DNA of 64,000 bases from Oscillospiraceae bacterium (GCA_910574635.1 CAJTCG010000002.1:1-64000), one strand, 5' to 3'. Shown: positions 1 through 8,551, counted from the first letter of the stretch. Notes: generated by a model from the letters alone, not told the origin. Translations and numbers: made by a program.

Positions 1-52
1 AAGCTGACCTTGTTGGAAAGAAGTTCTAGCTATTTAGTAAGTTGAAAAGAGG

Positions 53-100
53 TGCTGGCGCTCATCCCCATGCCTGAAGGCAGGGGTATCCGCGCCAGCA
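53..100. repeat. Nested stem-loop at window edge
   Basis: A perfect outer stem (TGCTGGCGC at 53-61 with GCGCCAGCA at 92-100) encloses an inner stem of CCCC-TGCC closed by TGAA (66-86). The inner hairpin resembles three others in the window (58265, 62252, 63473). No gene is visible between 1 and 244, so this is probably the 3' tail of a unit that starts outside the window. Confidence 0.5.
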
Positions 101-111
101 AAAGTAGATGA

Positions 112-147
112 GAAAAAAGAGGCCACCCTCCTGGTGGTCTCTTTTTT
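112..147 (+). terminator. Rho-independent terminator
   Basis: The stem AGAGGCCACC / GGTGGTCTCT is followed by a run of six T. It ends a rightward unit lying outside the window. Confidence 0.75.
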
Positions 148-191
148 CGTTAAGAGCAGGAGAGGCGATTCCACGAAAGAGGAACATTTGT

Positions 192-230
192 TTGCATTTT
201 CTCTGGAGGTACGTTAGAATGGACCTCCAG
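192..230 (+). promoter_or_regulatory. Promoter with inverted-repeat operator
   Basis: TTGCAT (192-197), 17-nt spacer and TAGAAT (215-220) form a housekeeping-type promoter. The inverted repeat CTGGAGGT (203-210) / ACCTCCAG (223-230) flanks the -10 and the start point. It could be a repressor operator. Alternatively, in RNA, its right arm could pair with the AGGAGGT ribosome site at 234-240. Confidence 0.5.
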
Positions 231-244
231 AATAGGAGGTGTCA

Positions 245-823
245 ATGGAAGTTTGCAGAAATAGGAACATCAAGGAGCTTGTTTGGGCCCCAAACAGGGA
301 CGAGGTTTTCTTACAATGGTTTGCGGAAGATGTCGCTTTGCTATCAGATGCCGGGTTTTCTAAAGATGAAACTTTGAAGATGCTGTCAACGCTGTTGTAT
401 GTGCGGGTATGGAGAGGGAACCCGCCTTGGCTTTTTCCAATCAAAGGATTGCCCAAGGGACATCATTGGAAAAATGGACAAAAGTTTTCGCAGAAAGGGG
501 GAAAGGGTGGCGCCGGCTACAGTTATACGCTTCTGCCCATTGGCGATGACTTGTACATCAAAGGGACGGGGTTCATTGGAACGAGTGTGGACGATTTCCT
601 GGGCGTGAAGATTAAGGGCTACAAGAATCTTACCTACACGGAAGTTTTGGGCTGGTTTCCCGAGGACTATGCCTTTTGCAGCGCCATAGAGACATTTTGG
701 CACATGTCTGGATTAAGGATGGGATTTCGTGTTCCTTGCCTCCGTGATTGGCCTGGGATGGGCGATGTGGATGAGGAAGGGGAACCAGGACATCGAAAGG
801 TTCCAAGTTGTCCTGAGGACTAG
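245..823 (+). CDS. Hypothetical protein, 192 aa
   Basis: This is an uncharacterised soluble protein with many aromatic and glycine residues; no family was recognised. ATG 245 is chosen because AGGAGGT lies six bases upstream; a GTG at 239 falls inside that ribosome site. There is a glycine/lysine-rich stretch near residues 80-90 and no membrane segment. The gene stands alone between the inverted-repeat promoter at 192-230 and the terminator at 850-878. The next gene, at 1179, has the same RBS-to-start sequence (AGGAGGTGTCAATG), so the two may share leader ancestry. Confidence 0.6.
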   Translation: MEVCRNRNIKELVWAPNRDEVFLQWFAEDVALLSDAGFSKDETLKMLSTLLYVRVWRGNPPWLFPIKGLPKGHHWKNGQKFSQKGGKGGAGYSYTLLPIGDDLYIKGTGFIGTSVDDFLGVKIKGYKNLTYTEVLGWFPEDYAFCSAIETFWHMSGLRMGFRVPCLRDWPGMGDVDEEGEPGHRKVPSCPED

Positions 824-849
824 AGTCTGTCCGGCGGAGGAAGACTGAA

Positions 850-878
850 GAGGCCACCCAACAAGGGTGGCCCTTTTG
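850..878 (+). terminator. Rho-independent terminator
   Basis: The stem GGCCACCC / GGGTGGCC is followed by TTTT. It ends the 245-823 gene. Confidence 0.75.
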
Positions 879-897
879 GTTGGGAGAGGGCGTGTAA

Positions 898-1060
898 TTA
901 GCAAAAGAGAAATGGCTGGCGGCAGGAGGCGAGTGGGTAGTAGAGGCCCGATACAGCATGCTTCAGTAAAATGAACTAAGACACCTCGACAGAGCTGCGC
1001 CAAGCCGTATCGGGCCGCAGGAGAGAAATTTCCTTTCCGCCGCCACTCTTGTTTTGCCAA
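898..1060. repeat. Interspersed palindromic element, complete copy
   Basis: The left end TTAGCAAAAGAG and right end TGTTTTGCCAA enclose the inner inverted repeat GGCCCGATAC / GTATCGGGCC. It occupies most of the 355-bp gap before the NYN gene. No target-site duplication was seen. It belongs to a family of about 14 copies in this window. Confidence 0.75.
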
Positions 1061-1123
1061 ACGAGAAGAATCTCCAGTATAGCCAATAGGGGAGACACCG
1101 GTAACTAACCCGCGGAACAACGC

Positions 1124-1153
1124 TTGCATTTATTGCCCTATATGCAGTACAAT
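1124..1153 (+). promoter_or_regulatory. Promoter for NYN gene
   Basis: TTGCAT (1124-1129), 18-nt spacer, TACAAT (1148-1153). The -35 matches those at 192 and 36185. The ribosome site AAGGAGG lies just before ATG 1179. Confidence 0.45.
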
Positions 1154-1178
1154 ATAGACTCCGAGCAAGGAGGTGTCA

Positions 1179-2504
1179 ATGAGCAACTATACTGTAAACA
1201 AGCTGGCATACCTCCTAGGCGTGCCAGAACCAATGATATCATCTCAATTATCCCCAGACCAGAAAATAGAGGACTTTTCCTATATAGGGGAAGCCCCAAG
1301 AATAAGAGCCTGCTGCCGCGCCAGACAGGTAGCCCTGTTTCACTTCACCGGTGGCAAGAAGATATTCTCTCTCCCAGATTCTCTTCGCTCCTACTGTCAA
1401 GACGGCATATTTGATGAGCTCCAACAGGAGTTTCAGGATGCCGGTGACTCCTGGACATTCGCTAACCGCATGACTGATTCCATTGTAGGCAGTGTGAAAG
1501 AAACCATGGAGGCTATGGACATCCCCCATGCGGATGTTCTTCTGGAACTCATCTTTCAGTGGCCAAGTCAAAACAAGGCCACCTTCATGGCCCTGAGTCA
1601 ACAATATCACAACAGGAGGTTCAGTTTTCCTTATAGCACATTTATCCCCAAGCCGAAATCCTTCGAGCCAAATCTCCGTTATCTGTTAACTAGCGATGAA
1701 GTGTTGTTTTCCGCCTCGCCGATTGCCCTCGCCGTTTCCGCCCAGGCCGGAGTGACGAAGGTGGAGCCGCAGCCAGCTCCCGAAGCCTTGGATTTCCCCA
1801 ATGTCACATACATCAGCACGCCATTTTCCACAGCCCTCATCCCATACCGGGAGGGGACATGTGTTTCCTACATCGACTACGACAACGTCCCGCCTTTCAT
1901 TGCCGCTCAGATATGCCGGGCGGCAACCTACAGCCACCCAGTCAAGATGTTCTACGATGACAGGGCCCGGGGAGACATCAATACGTTGATGGGGTTCCCC
2001 TTCGTGGAGTTCTGCTTTGTGGAACGGCTCAAGGCGGAAAAGAGCCTCGTGGATTCCAGAATTTTGACAGCGGTGGTGCAGGACTGCTACACAGACCACC
2101 CCAGCCAGGCGATTTTGTATTCCAGTGATTCGGACTTTTTCGTGCTGGCCCCCATCCTTGCGGGTGAGGGCGTTGCGTTTACCGTGGTCGCCCAAGAGGA
2201 GCATGTCAGCCCTGCCTACGTTGAGAAGTTGGGCGAACATAATGCGGAGTGCTGCATTCTTTCCAAGACGGCCGCTGTCCCGTCGCCTGACCCGGAACTT
2301 ATCAAGAACCTGCTCCGTCATCAGCTGCTGCATACGACCCTGGGCGAGTGCAAGATACAGGAGATAACCAAGGAAGTTCTTCACGGGTTTGCGGATGAGA
2401 AGTACCATTCTCTATTGCAGAAAACCACCGAAGCCGAAATTGAGAAACTGCTGAAAGGCGCTAAGCTGGTTGTGAAGAATGGCGGCGTGGCCCTTGAATT
2501 GTAG
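1179..2504 (+). CDS. NYN-domain (PIN-like) nuclease
   Basis: Predicted metal-dependent RNase of the NYN/PIN-like fold. The second half holds the expected acidic clusters: YIDYDN (D233, D235), an internal DDRARGD region near 260-266, and SSDSDF (D317, D319). Residues 1-200 form a separate unrecognised domain. ATG 1179 sits six bases after AAGGAGG. The gene lies 78 bp upstream of the Y-family polymerase, which has its own weak promoter. NYN proteins usually process or degrade RNA; the substrate here is unknown. The fold assignment is good but the role is inferred. Confidence 0.75.
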   Translation: MSNYTVNKLAYLLGVPEPMISSQLSPDQKIEDFSYIGEAPRIRACCRARQVALFHFTGGKKIFSLPDSLRSYCQDGIFDELQQEFQDAGDSWTFANRMTDSIVGSVKETMEAMDIPHADVLLELIFQWPSQNKATFMALSQQYHNRRFSFPYSTFIPKPKSFEPNLRYLLTSDEVLFSASPIALAVSAQAGVTKVEPQPAPEALDFPNVTYISTPFSTALIPYREGTCVSYIDYDNVPPFIAAQICRAATYSHPVKMFYDDRARGDINTLMGFPFVEFCFVERLKAEKSLVDSRILTAVVQDCYTDHPSQAILYSSDSDFFVLAPILAGEGVAFTVVAQEEHVSPAYVEKLGEHNAECCILSKTAAVPSPDPELIKNLLRHQLLHTTLGECKIQEITKEVLHGFADEKYHSLLQKTTEAEIEKLLKGAKLVVKNGGVALEL

Positions 2505-2582
2505 TAAGAATTTCCAATAGAACTTCTGTTCGGATTATGCTATACTATCCTTGGAAGAAACGACAGAAGGGAGGGGCACGAG

Positions 2583-4052
2583 ATGCCGTCTTATATCGCC
2601 ATCGACTTAAAATCTTTCTTTGCCAGTGTCGAGGTGGTTGAGAGGGGTCTGGACCCCCTGACTACCAACCTGGTAGTTGCCGATTTGAGCCGTACCGAAA
2701 AGACCATCTGTCTGGCCGTCTCCCCATCCCTCAAGGCCTACGGCATCCCCGGCCGACCCCGTCTCTTTGAAGTCATCGAGAAGGTCAAGCAGGTGAACGC
2801 CAAGCGAAAGGGCCCGGATTCCTCCTGCAATAGCATTGAGTTGGAACGGAACCCGTCTCTCCTGGTGGACTATATTGTCGCAACCCCCAGGATGGCTCAG
2901 TATATCAAGTACAGCACACAGATTTACAATGTCTACCTCAAGTATGTGGCCCCAGAAGATATTCACGTCTACTCAATTGATGAGGTGCTCATTGACGCCA
3001 CGCCCTATCTGGACCTTTACCAGCTTACCCCGCACGAGTTTGCCATGAAGATGATTCAGGATGTTCTCCAAACGACCGGCATCACGGCAACCGCCGGGAT
3101 AGGAACAAACCTGTATCTTGCGAAAATCGCCATGGACATCGTGGCCAAGCATATCCCGCCAGATAAGGATGGCGTCCGCATTGCCGAGTTGGATGAGATG
3201 TCTTATCGTCAGCAGCTGTGGAACCACCGCCCCCTGACGGATTTCTGGCGGGTGGGCAGGGGCTATGCCAAAAAACTGGAGGCCATGGGCCTCTATACCA
3301 TGGGCGACATTGCCCGCTGTTCCCTGGGTAAGAGTACAGACTATTACAATGAGGAACTGCTGTACCAGACATTCGGTATCAACGCCCAGCTGCTGGTGGA
3401 CCACGCTTGGGGTTGGGAGCCCTGTCCCATGTCCGCTATCAAAGCCTATAAGCCCAGCACAAACAGCCTGGGAGCCGGACAGGTGCTGCAAAGCCCCTAC
3501 GCTTGGGAGAAGGCCCGCAATGTAGTAAGAGAGATGGCTGACAGCCTCTCTCTGGAGCTCGCTGGCAAGGGCCTGGTCACAGACCAGGTGGTGATTGATG
3601 TCGGCTACGATATAGACAGCCTAAAGGGAGGGACCTACAAGGGGCCTGTCACCAAGGATGCCTATGGCCGCAAGGTCCCCAAGGCGGCCCACGGTTCACA
3701 GAATCTGCTCCAGAAGACGGCCTCCACTAAACTGATGGTTGCCGCGGCTCTTGAGGTATACGACCGGATAACAGATAAGTCTTTGCTGGTTCGCCGGCTC
3801 AATATTACGGCGGCCCGTGTGGTAGAGAAGTCTCAGGCCGCCGCTGCGGAGGAGTTTGAGCAGCTGGACCTGTTCTCCGCCGGAGCCAAGAGGGAAGACC
3901 ACCAGAAGCTGGAGAAGGAGGGCCGTATCCAAAAAGCCATTCTCGGTATCCAGGGGAGGTATGGGAAGAACGCCCTCCTGAAGGGCTACAACTTGCTGGA
4001 TGGCGCAACTGCCAGGGAGCGGAACAAGCAGATTGGAGGTCACAAAGCCTGA
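2583..4052 (+). CDS. Y-family DNA polymerase (UV-damage repair type)
   Basis: Translesion polymerase of the ImpB/MucB/SamB class common on Firmicutes mobile elements. The N-terminal palm motif YIAIDLKSFFASVE carries metal ligand D8, and SIDE at 131-134 supplies the catalytic D133/E134. QLDLF at 427-431 fits a sliding-clamp-binding peptide, followed by a basic tail of about 58 residues. The TGA stop is one base before the YolD start, so the pair is co-translated. A possible -10 TACTAT lies at about 2552. Such pairs are typically damage-induced in the host, but no LexA box was recognised here. Confidence 0.92.
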   Translation: MPSYIAIDLKSFFASVEVVERGLDPLTTNLVVADLSRTEKTICLAVSPSLKAYGIPGRPRLFEVIEKVKQVNAKRKGPDSSCNSIELERNPSLLVDYIVATPRMAQYIKYSTQIYNVYLKYVAPEDIHVYSIDEVLIDATPYLDLYQLTPHEFAMKMIQDVLQTTGITATAGIGTNLYLAKIAMDIVAKHIPPDKDGVRIAELDEMSYRQQLWNHRPLTDFWRVGRGYAKKLEAMGLYTMGDIARCSLGKSTDYYNEELLYQTFGINAQLLVDHAWGWEPCPMSAIKAYKPSTNSLGAGQVLQSPYAWEKARNVVREMADSLSLELAGKGLVTDQVVIDVGYDIDSLKGGTYKGPVTKDAYGRKVPKAAHGSQNLLQKTASTKLMVAAALEVYDRITDKSLLVRRLNITAARVVEKSQAAAAEEFEQLDLFSAGAKREDHQKLEKEGRIQKAILGIQGRYGKNALLKGYNLLDGATARERNKQIGGHKA

Positions 4053-4053
4053 T

Positions 4054-4449
4054 ATGGGAAAGTACGATGACATTATCAATCTGCCGCATCACGTCTCTGA
4101 GAACCATCCTCAGATGCCCATGATAGAGAGGGCGGCTCAATTCAGCCCCTTTGCGGCCCTCTCCGGCCACGGGGATGCCATCCGGGAAACAGCGAGGCTG
4201 ACAGATTCCCAGAAGGACCTGGATGAGGACATCGTCAGCGCCTTGAATAAGACATTGCAAGAGGTTCAAGAGTTGGGCCACCCGGAGGTATCCATCACCT
4301 ATTTCCAGCCAGACAGCAGGAAAGAGGGCGGTGAGTATGTCTCTGTAAAAGGCCAGGTCAAAAGAGTTGATTCAGTTTCAGGAACTGTAGCACTGATGAA
4401 CGGCAGCAAGATTCCGCTGGAAACGATTTTGAATATTGAAATTTGCTGA
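4054..4449 (+). CDS. YolD-like protein
   Basis: Partner of the preceding polymerase. The N-terminus has the YolD signature: a MGKYDDIINL start, HHVS, and PMIERAAQFSPFAAL near residue 30. The C-terminal half is a small beta-domain (VKGQVKRVDSVSGTVAL). In Firmicutes, YolD proteins are encoded with UvrX-type polymerases and are thought to modulate them. The ATG follows the polymerase stop after one base and the nearest GGAGG is 14 bases away, so translation is probably coupled. A terminator follows at 4454. Confidence 0.88.
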   Translation: MGKYDDIINLPHHVSENHPQMPMIERAAQFSPFAALSGHGDAIRETARLTDSQKDLDEDIVSALNKTLQEVQELGHPEVSITYFQPDSRKEGGEYVSVKGQVKRVDSVSGTVALMNGSKIPLETILNIEIC

Positions 4450-4453
4450 TGCA

Positions 4454-4482
4454 GGCCGCCCGGGCAGGGCGGCTTCTTTTTT
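4454..4482 (+). terminator. Rho-independent terminator
   Basis: The stem GCCGCCC / GGGCGGC is followed by TTCTTTTTTG. It ends the polymerase-YolD unit. Confidence 0.8.
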
Positions 4483-4631
4483 GTAAAAATTTTCTGATGG
4501 TTGCACACCCGCATACAACTATCCTTGGTTGGGAGCCATATGCAGATGGGCCAGAATCAAACTCTGGTTTGCTGCATAGAATCCAAACAACAATGCCTGA
4601 GGAAAATGCCAGAACTAAAAGGAGGAACATC

Positions 4632-5237
4632 ATGAGTTTTCATTGGTACATTGCGGGGTCTGGAAAGAATCAGAAAATGTATGATTTCCTGACGAAGTAT
4701 ACCCCTACCATCGGGTATACCGGCAACAGGAATGTCAACCTGTTCATCGCGGCGAAAAAGATGTATATCGACGCACACGCACACTATGGGGAGAATCTGA
4801 ATGGGAGGCTGTACAAGGACTTCGTCCAGTACATTCAGCCTATCATGCCGGATTTCTTCCTGGGCGGCGACAGGGCCTTCCGCATCAAAGACCGGGAGGA
4901 GAATCTCAACCGCATGGAAAGGCAGATGGACAAGGTGCTGAGGTATCTGGAGGACAAGGACTTGAGCTGCGGCCTCTATGAGCTGTGGGTCAATGACGAA
5001 ACCGGCCAGACCGTGACCAGCAGTGCGGACCTGTCCAGTGTTGGTAGCTGGCGCTGCGAGACCTTTGGAAGCAGAGAGGCTCTGGAGGAATGGCGGCAGG
5101 CAAGAGAGGATGTCTTCGCAAGGCACCGGACCCTTATGCAGCATATGCTGGACGCAAGGGATTCCCTGTGGGAGGCTGGCGCGGACGAGGATGCCAAGCT
5201 GCTGGAGGGTATCATCAAGCGGATGAGGAGAACGTGA
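4632..5237 (+). CDS. Hypothetical protein, 201 aa
   Basis: Uncharacterised soluble protein. The sequence is charged and probably helical in its second half (NRMERQMDKVLRYLEDKD; a long acidic/basic helix at the C-terminus). ATG 4632 follows AAAAGGAGG by seven bases. A longer upstream reading frame to about 4443 lacks a ribosome site and runs through the terminator. The gene shares a unit with the membrane protein that starts three bases after its stop. Confidence 0.6.
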   Translation: MSFHWYIAGSGKNQKMYDFLTKYTPTIGYTGNRNVNLFIAAKKMYIDAHAHYGENLNGRLYKDFVQYIQPIMPDFFLGGDRAFRIKDREENLNRMERQMDKVLRYLEDKDLSCGLYELWVNDETGQTVTSSADLSSVGSWRCETFGSREALEEWRQAREDVFARHRTLMQHMLDARDSLWEAGADEDAKLLEGIIKRMRRT

Positions 5238-5240
5238 GTT

Positions 5241-5564
5241 ATGCCGGTAATCTCGTTGGAGGAATTCGTCTTTGCGATTTGCCTTGGGGCACTGGCTGTG
5301 TCCATTGGCGGGGGAATGTTTTTGTACCTCCCCTTCGCTTCCAGGCGTACGCTGCCGCCCATATTCTATTGCACGGAGGCGTTTGCGTTCGTTGGCGCGG
5401 GAGCAGGCGTTATTGGCGTCGTATTCTTCTACACGCTTTTTTCGATGCCGCTGCCCTGGCTGACAGGGAACCTGCCCCGGCTTTGGCCGCTGCTTCCCAC
5501 GGACGCTGCTGGTATCCTGATTGGATTCCTGATTGCCCGCCACAAACTCGCAAAAGCCAAATGA
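5241..5564 (+). CDS. Small integral membrane protein
   Basis: 107 residues with about three hydrophobic segments: FVFAICLGALAVSIGGGMFL (residues 9-28), a second near 45-68, and a third near 85-100. A short lysine-rich tail (KLAKAK) is probably cytoplasmic. There is no signal peptide cleavage site and no known family. The start lies three bases after the stop of the previous gene, and a terminator (5571-5600) follows at once. The function of the two-gene unit is unknown. Confidence 0.6.
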   Translation: MPVISLEEFVFAICLGALAVSIGGGMFLYLPFASRRTLPPIFYCTEAFAFVGAGAGVIGVVFFYTLFSMPLPWLTGNLPRLWPLLPTDAAGILIGFLIARHKLAKAK

Positions 5565-5570
5565 GAGAGA

Positions 5571-5600
5571 AGGCCATCCCATGACGGGGTGGCCTTTCTG
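5571..5600 (+). terminator. Rho-independent terminator
   Basis: The stem AGGCCATCCC / GGGGTGGCCT is followed by TTCT. It ends the two-gene unit. Confidence 0.7.
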
Positions 5601-5979
5601 CTTGCCAGCTGGAACTTCGCCAGAAGAATTATGTGCCTTTTGAGTTGGTGCGGCGACAAATTCGGCGTAATCAGCACAAAATATGATACCAATATGATGA
5701 AAATATGAAGATAATATGCTTTGCGCCAGAAATAATATCCAAATTATATGCGGCGATGAAGAGAAAATGGGCCTGTTTCTGAGCCAAAACAGCCTCTGGG
5801 ATGTCCCATCGCGAAAGAGAAGCCTTCTGGAAGGACTCTTGAGCCGCAAAATCAGAAGAAAATATGTAGACAATATGAAAATAATATGCTTTTACTGCTG
5901 GATAATAAGCAGATTATAACCTCTTTATATGCTGAGAAGATGGGGCCGTGAGGCTCTTGGCTGGTGGATTTGTTGGAGA

Positions 5980-6040
5980 GTTGATAAAAGAGAACTGCTG
6001 GCGGCGGGAACTTCGGGCTGCTTTCGGCCCGATACTGCCC
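5980..6040. repeat. Palindromic element, left half
   Basis: GATAAAAGAGAACTGC followed by GGCCCGATACTGCCC. The right arm is absent. Confidence 0.55.
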
Positions 6041-6137
6041 GAGGGTGGGTTCAGGTGCTGCCCTGAAGCGGGTTCTGATGCCCAGGGGCGGGTAGATGGG
6101 CTCCGGAACCCGTGGCTCGCTGCTCATGCTGGGGTTC

Positions 6138-6197
6138 GTTGGCAAAAGAGAAATGGTTGATGACGGAGGGGTTGGGGTTCTGGAAACCCGATACTGC
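6138..6197. repeat. Palindromic element, left half
   Basis: GTTGGCAAAAGAGAAATGG followed by ACCCGATACTGC. The right arm is missing. It ends five bases before the -35 of the next promoter. Confidence 0.65.
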
Positions 6198-6201
6198 TTG
6201 G

Positions 6202-6230
6202 GAATGGCTTTTGTTGGTTTTGCATAGGAT
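6202..6230 (+). promoter_or_regulatory. GAAT/GCATA-type promoter
   Basis: GAATGG (6202-6207), 17-nt spacer ending in TGCA, TAGGAT (6225-6230). It drives the 6261 gene. Confidence 0.65.
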
Positions 6231-6260
6231 GAGATAATACTTACGAGGAGGCATATTTCT

Positions 6261-6509
6261 ATGGAGACAATCAGAGAAATCATTGAAAAGAACCCTGGCA
6301 AGACTTTGGACCTGTTCACGAGCACCGGCTATCTGATGGTCACGCCGGAAGTTTGCGCTGGCCTGCTGCGCCATGAGCCTATGAAGATGAATCCGGGCTG
6401 CTCTGAGTGTGACATGGAAGTTCCGGCGGATATGGTGCTGGCCATGCAGGTCTTCTCGATGGCGCCGGACGACAAGGATGAGAACCTGCTGCATATCATG
6501 ACCGAATGA
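6261..6509 (+). CDS. Hypothetical protein, 82 aa
   Basis: Small acidic protein containing the pattern KNPGKTLDLFTSTGYLMVTPE and a single CSEC pair near residue 50. No family recognised. It is a single-gene unit: promoter 6202-6230, GAGGAGG ribosome site before ATG 6261, and a terminator (6513-6546) right after the stop. It is one of several small single-gene units under the shared promoter type. Confidence 0.65.
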   Translation: METIREIIEKNPGKTLDLFTSTGYLMVTPEVCAGLLRHEPMKMNPGCSECDMEVPADMVLAMQVFSMAPDDKDENLLHIMTE

Positions 6510-6512
6510 GGC

Positions 6513-6546
6513 TAAGAAGCTGCCCTTAGGGGTGGCTTCTTTTTTA
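6513..6546 (+). terminator. Rho-independent terminator
   Basis: The stem AAGAAGCTGCCC / GGGGTGGCTTCTT runs into six T. Confidence 0.7.
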
Positions 6547-7319
6547 TTTGCCGATGGCGGCAAAATAGCCGGGTTGGTTGAGGCTTCTGTCGCCAGATAA
6601 GTTGCCGATGCCGGTAATTATATGAAGATAATATGCTTTTCTTATGCCTATTGCCAGAGAGTAAGGACTGGGATTTCACTGCTTGAGGGGCTGGGTCTGA
6701 TTGTGAAGCGGGAAGGGAGATGGCTTGGAATGTTGTCTTTTGATGTTGAAGTGATGGGAAGGATGGAGAATTAAGGTATGGTGGGAGAGGGGGGTTGCTG
6801 GCTGAATCAGCCGAGGTGATTCCCGGTGGCGGTACGAGCCAGGAAAAGGGGCTTCCCAGCACAAAAGCCACCGCTCTGTGGCTGATAAGCCAATTTATTG
6901 TGGCTAAGATGGCCGAAATAAGCTCCGGAAGCAGTATGGGCCAGGAAAGTCCCCTAACCCAGAAAGACAGAACGCCATTTGCCGCAGCCAAACCAGCTCA
7001 AGAGAAGGTCTCCCAGCCCGGCAACCCAAGGCCCATCAACAGTCATAACAGCAAAAGGGGCGGGAGAACGCAAAGAATCAAGCAAAACTGCTGGACCTAA
7101 AGAAAAGGTACAAACAGGACTTCTGACGTTTTAATGGGGATATACGGGGCTTCCTGGGGGAATCCAGTGCGGCTTCAATTGTTTCCGGGGCGATTCAAGA
7201 TGTAGGTACCCCTAAGGAGCAGAGGGAGGGTGCGAGGAGCAAAGAACAGAGGGTAGGAGTCCGCTGAGCTTTGGGAAGGCTTGTTGTACCTCACATTTTA
7301 AGAACAAAACAAACAAAAA
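6547..7319. other. Gene-free stretch of about 770 bases
   Basis: It holds the third ATATGAAGATAATATGC repeat (6620-6636). A frame at 6795-7100 on the plus strand has no ribosome site and a low-complexity Q/K/P-rich product. On the minus strand, a hydrophobic frame around 6850-6990 could be a fragment of a membrane protein gene. I cannot support a real gene here; it may be a decayed region. Confidence 0.4.
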
Positions 7320-7348
7320 TTCCTCCCCCGCAAGTGCGGGAGAGGAGC
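7320..7348 (-). terminator. Rho-independent terminator
   Basis: In the leftward direction, CTCTCCCGCACTTGCGGGGG is followed by an AT-rich T tract. It ends the methylase gene. Confidence 0.65.
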
Positions 7349-7356
7349 AAGACAAA

Positions 7357-8355
7357 CTATTTTCGCCTGACCAAAATCCTTGGATAGCTTGTGGTATAAA
7401 AACGACCGTCAACTTCGTAGAATGGATACTTCTCTGGAACGCCTGGGACCAAGATTGCAGCTGCATCATTCAGTTTTGTGACTTTTGTGCATCCGGCTGC
7501 CCGGTGCTGAATCTGGGGGTCATATATCTTTGTTCTCAGGTGACTCCCAATGGGCGTCTTCGTGATTCCTACAATCTCAAACTGCTCGGGGCAGTACCTG
7601 GTCAGGAATGAAATGGGTACTCCCATTACACCAGGATAATCAATGGGGATGTCAACGGCCTTTTTCGCGTTAATCGCATCGTAGTTGTCAAACCGCGGAT
7701 ACATCTCCGGATTATCGGAAAACCGTCTGGAAAGAGGTAGCGGCTCATGGCGTTTCTCAATATCTATATTTGTGAACCACAGGACATTGCCAAAAGCCTT
7801 GAGTGTTCCATCTGGACACAAGAACCGCTTGGGACTTGTATAACCAACCCACATTTTATTGTCTCTAAAGAAAGGGAAAATCTCCTTGTAGGTCACACTG
7901 TTCAGATTGTTGGTGATGAGAAACTGTTTCTCAGAATTGACGAGAAGGGGTATGTACTCTCGGGCCAAGCTGAAAGGAGGGTTTGTTACTACTATGTTGC
8001 ATTGAATAAGCAGGTCATAACACTCTGGGGACCGAAAGTCTCCATTTCCTGTTAACTCCGTCCTGATACCCGCCTCAACATTCGCATCGTCTCCTCCGTA
8101 ATACTCCAATTTATAGGTTGGCTCTTCGGCATCATAGTGGGTGGAGACCAGCCCCCTCAAACCCATCTGCGTGAAGTTCAGGTGAAAATACCGCCAAAAG
8201 TTGGACTGCGCGGGGTCATCGCAATTGCAAAGGACGACCTTGCCACAAAATTGTTCTGTATAGTATATTAGCTCCTTCTCAACGTCGGCAAGCTGGGTAT
8301 AGAACTCATTATTTTGAGCCTTCCGAGCAGCCGCCAGATTGCTGTTTTTTGCCAT
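7357..8355 (-). CDS. Orphan EcoRI-type adenine-N6 DNA methyltransferase
   Basis: Resembles the M.EcoRI family of adenine methylases. Visible features are the N-terminal NNEFYTQLADVEKELIYY, a VVLCNCDDP segment near residues 40-47, a THYD....EEPTYKLEY block, GNGDFRSPEC, and the catalytic motif IV NPPF at 125-128. Length (332 aa) fits the family. No EcoRI-like endonuclease lies next to it, so it is an orphan and probably protects or marks element DNA. ATG 8355 follows AGAAAGG by eight bases; an upstream in-frame ATG lacks a site. The promoter is at 8400-8428. Confidence 0.9.
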   Translation of the reverse strand: MAKNSNLAAARKAQNNEFYTQLADVEKELIYYTEQFCGKVVLCNCDDPAQSNFWRYFHLNFTQMGLRGLVSTHYDAEEPTYKLEYYGGDDANVEAGIRTELTGNGDFRSPECYDLLIQCNIVVTNPPFSLAREYIPLLVNSEKQFLITNNLNSVTYKEIFPFFRDNKMWVGYTSPKRFLCPDGTLKAFGNVLWFTNIDIEKRHEPLPLSRRFSDNPEMYPRFDNYDAINAKKAVDIPIDYPGVMGVPISFLTRYCPEQFEIVGITKTPIGSHLRTKIYDPQIQHRAAGCTKVTKLNDAAAILVPGVPEKYPFYEVDGRFYTTSYPRILVRRK

Positions 8356-8399
8356 TTTGCATGCCTTTCTCTGATTTTCCAAGTGTTTAAGGTGTCAAT

Positions 8400-8428
8400 A
8401 TGATATGCAAATCGAGGAAAAACAATTT
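8400..8428 (-). promoter_or_regulatory. GAAT/GCATA-type promoter
   Basis: Leftward: AAATTG, 17-nt spacer ending in TGCA, TATCAT. It drives the methylase gene. Confidence 0.6.
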
Positions 8429-8551
8429 CGATGGTAGTTGCCTTTCTAGCAGTATCGAGCCTCAAGGAATCCCTCGCCGGCCCGGCCGCCGTTCTTCTTT
8501 TATCAATCCTCAGAAAGAAAGGGACCAGGCGCAAAGCCCGGTCCCATCTGC

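Larger units (their letters stand above)
5601..6200. other. Gene-free region with repeat halves
   Basis: No supported gene. Two copies of the direct repeat ATATGAAGATAATATGC occur (5703-5719; variant 5873-5889), with a third at 6620. Two left halves of the palindromic element lie at 5980-6040 and 6138-6197. The region is AT-rich around 5690-5930, unlike its neighbours, and looks like decayed or regulatory DNA. Confidence 0.5.

Noticed and set aside
898-1060. Palindromic element as a rho-independent terminator or tRNA-like RNA.
   Set aside because: The arms are too long, the end has no consistent T tract in either direction, and copies also lie between divergent promoters. There is no cloverleaf.
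6795-7100. Plus-strand frame of 101 codons in the 6.5-7.3 kb gap.
   Set aside because: No ribosome site, no promoter and a low-complexity product. Weak hydrophobic frames occur on the other strand. I saw no basis to call a gene.
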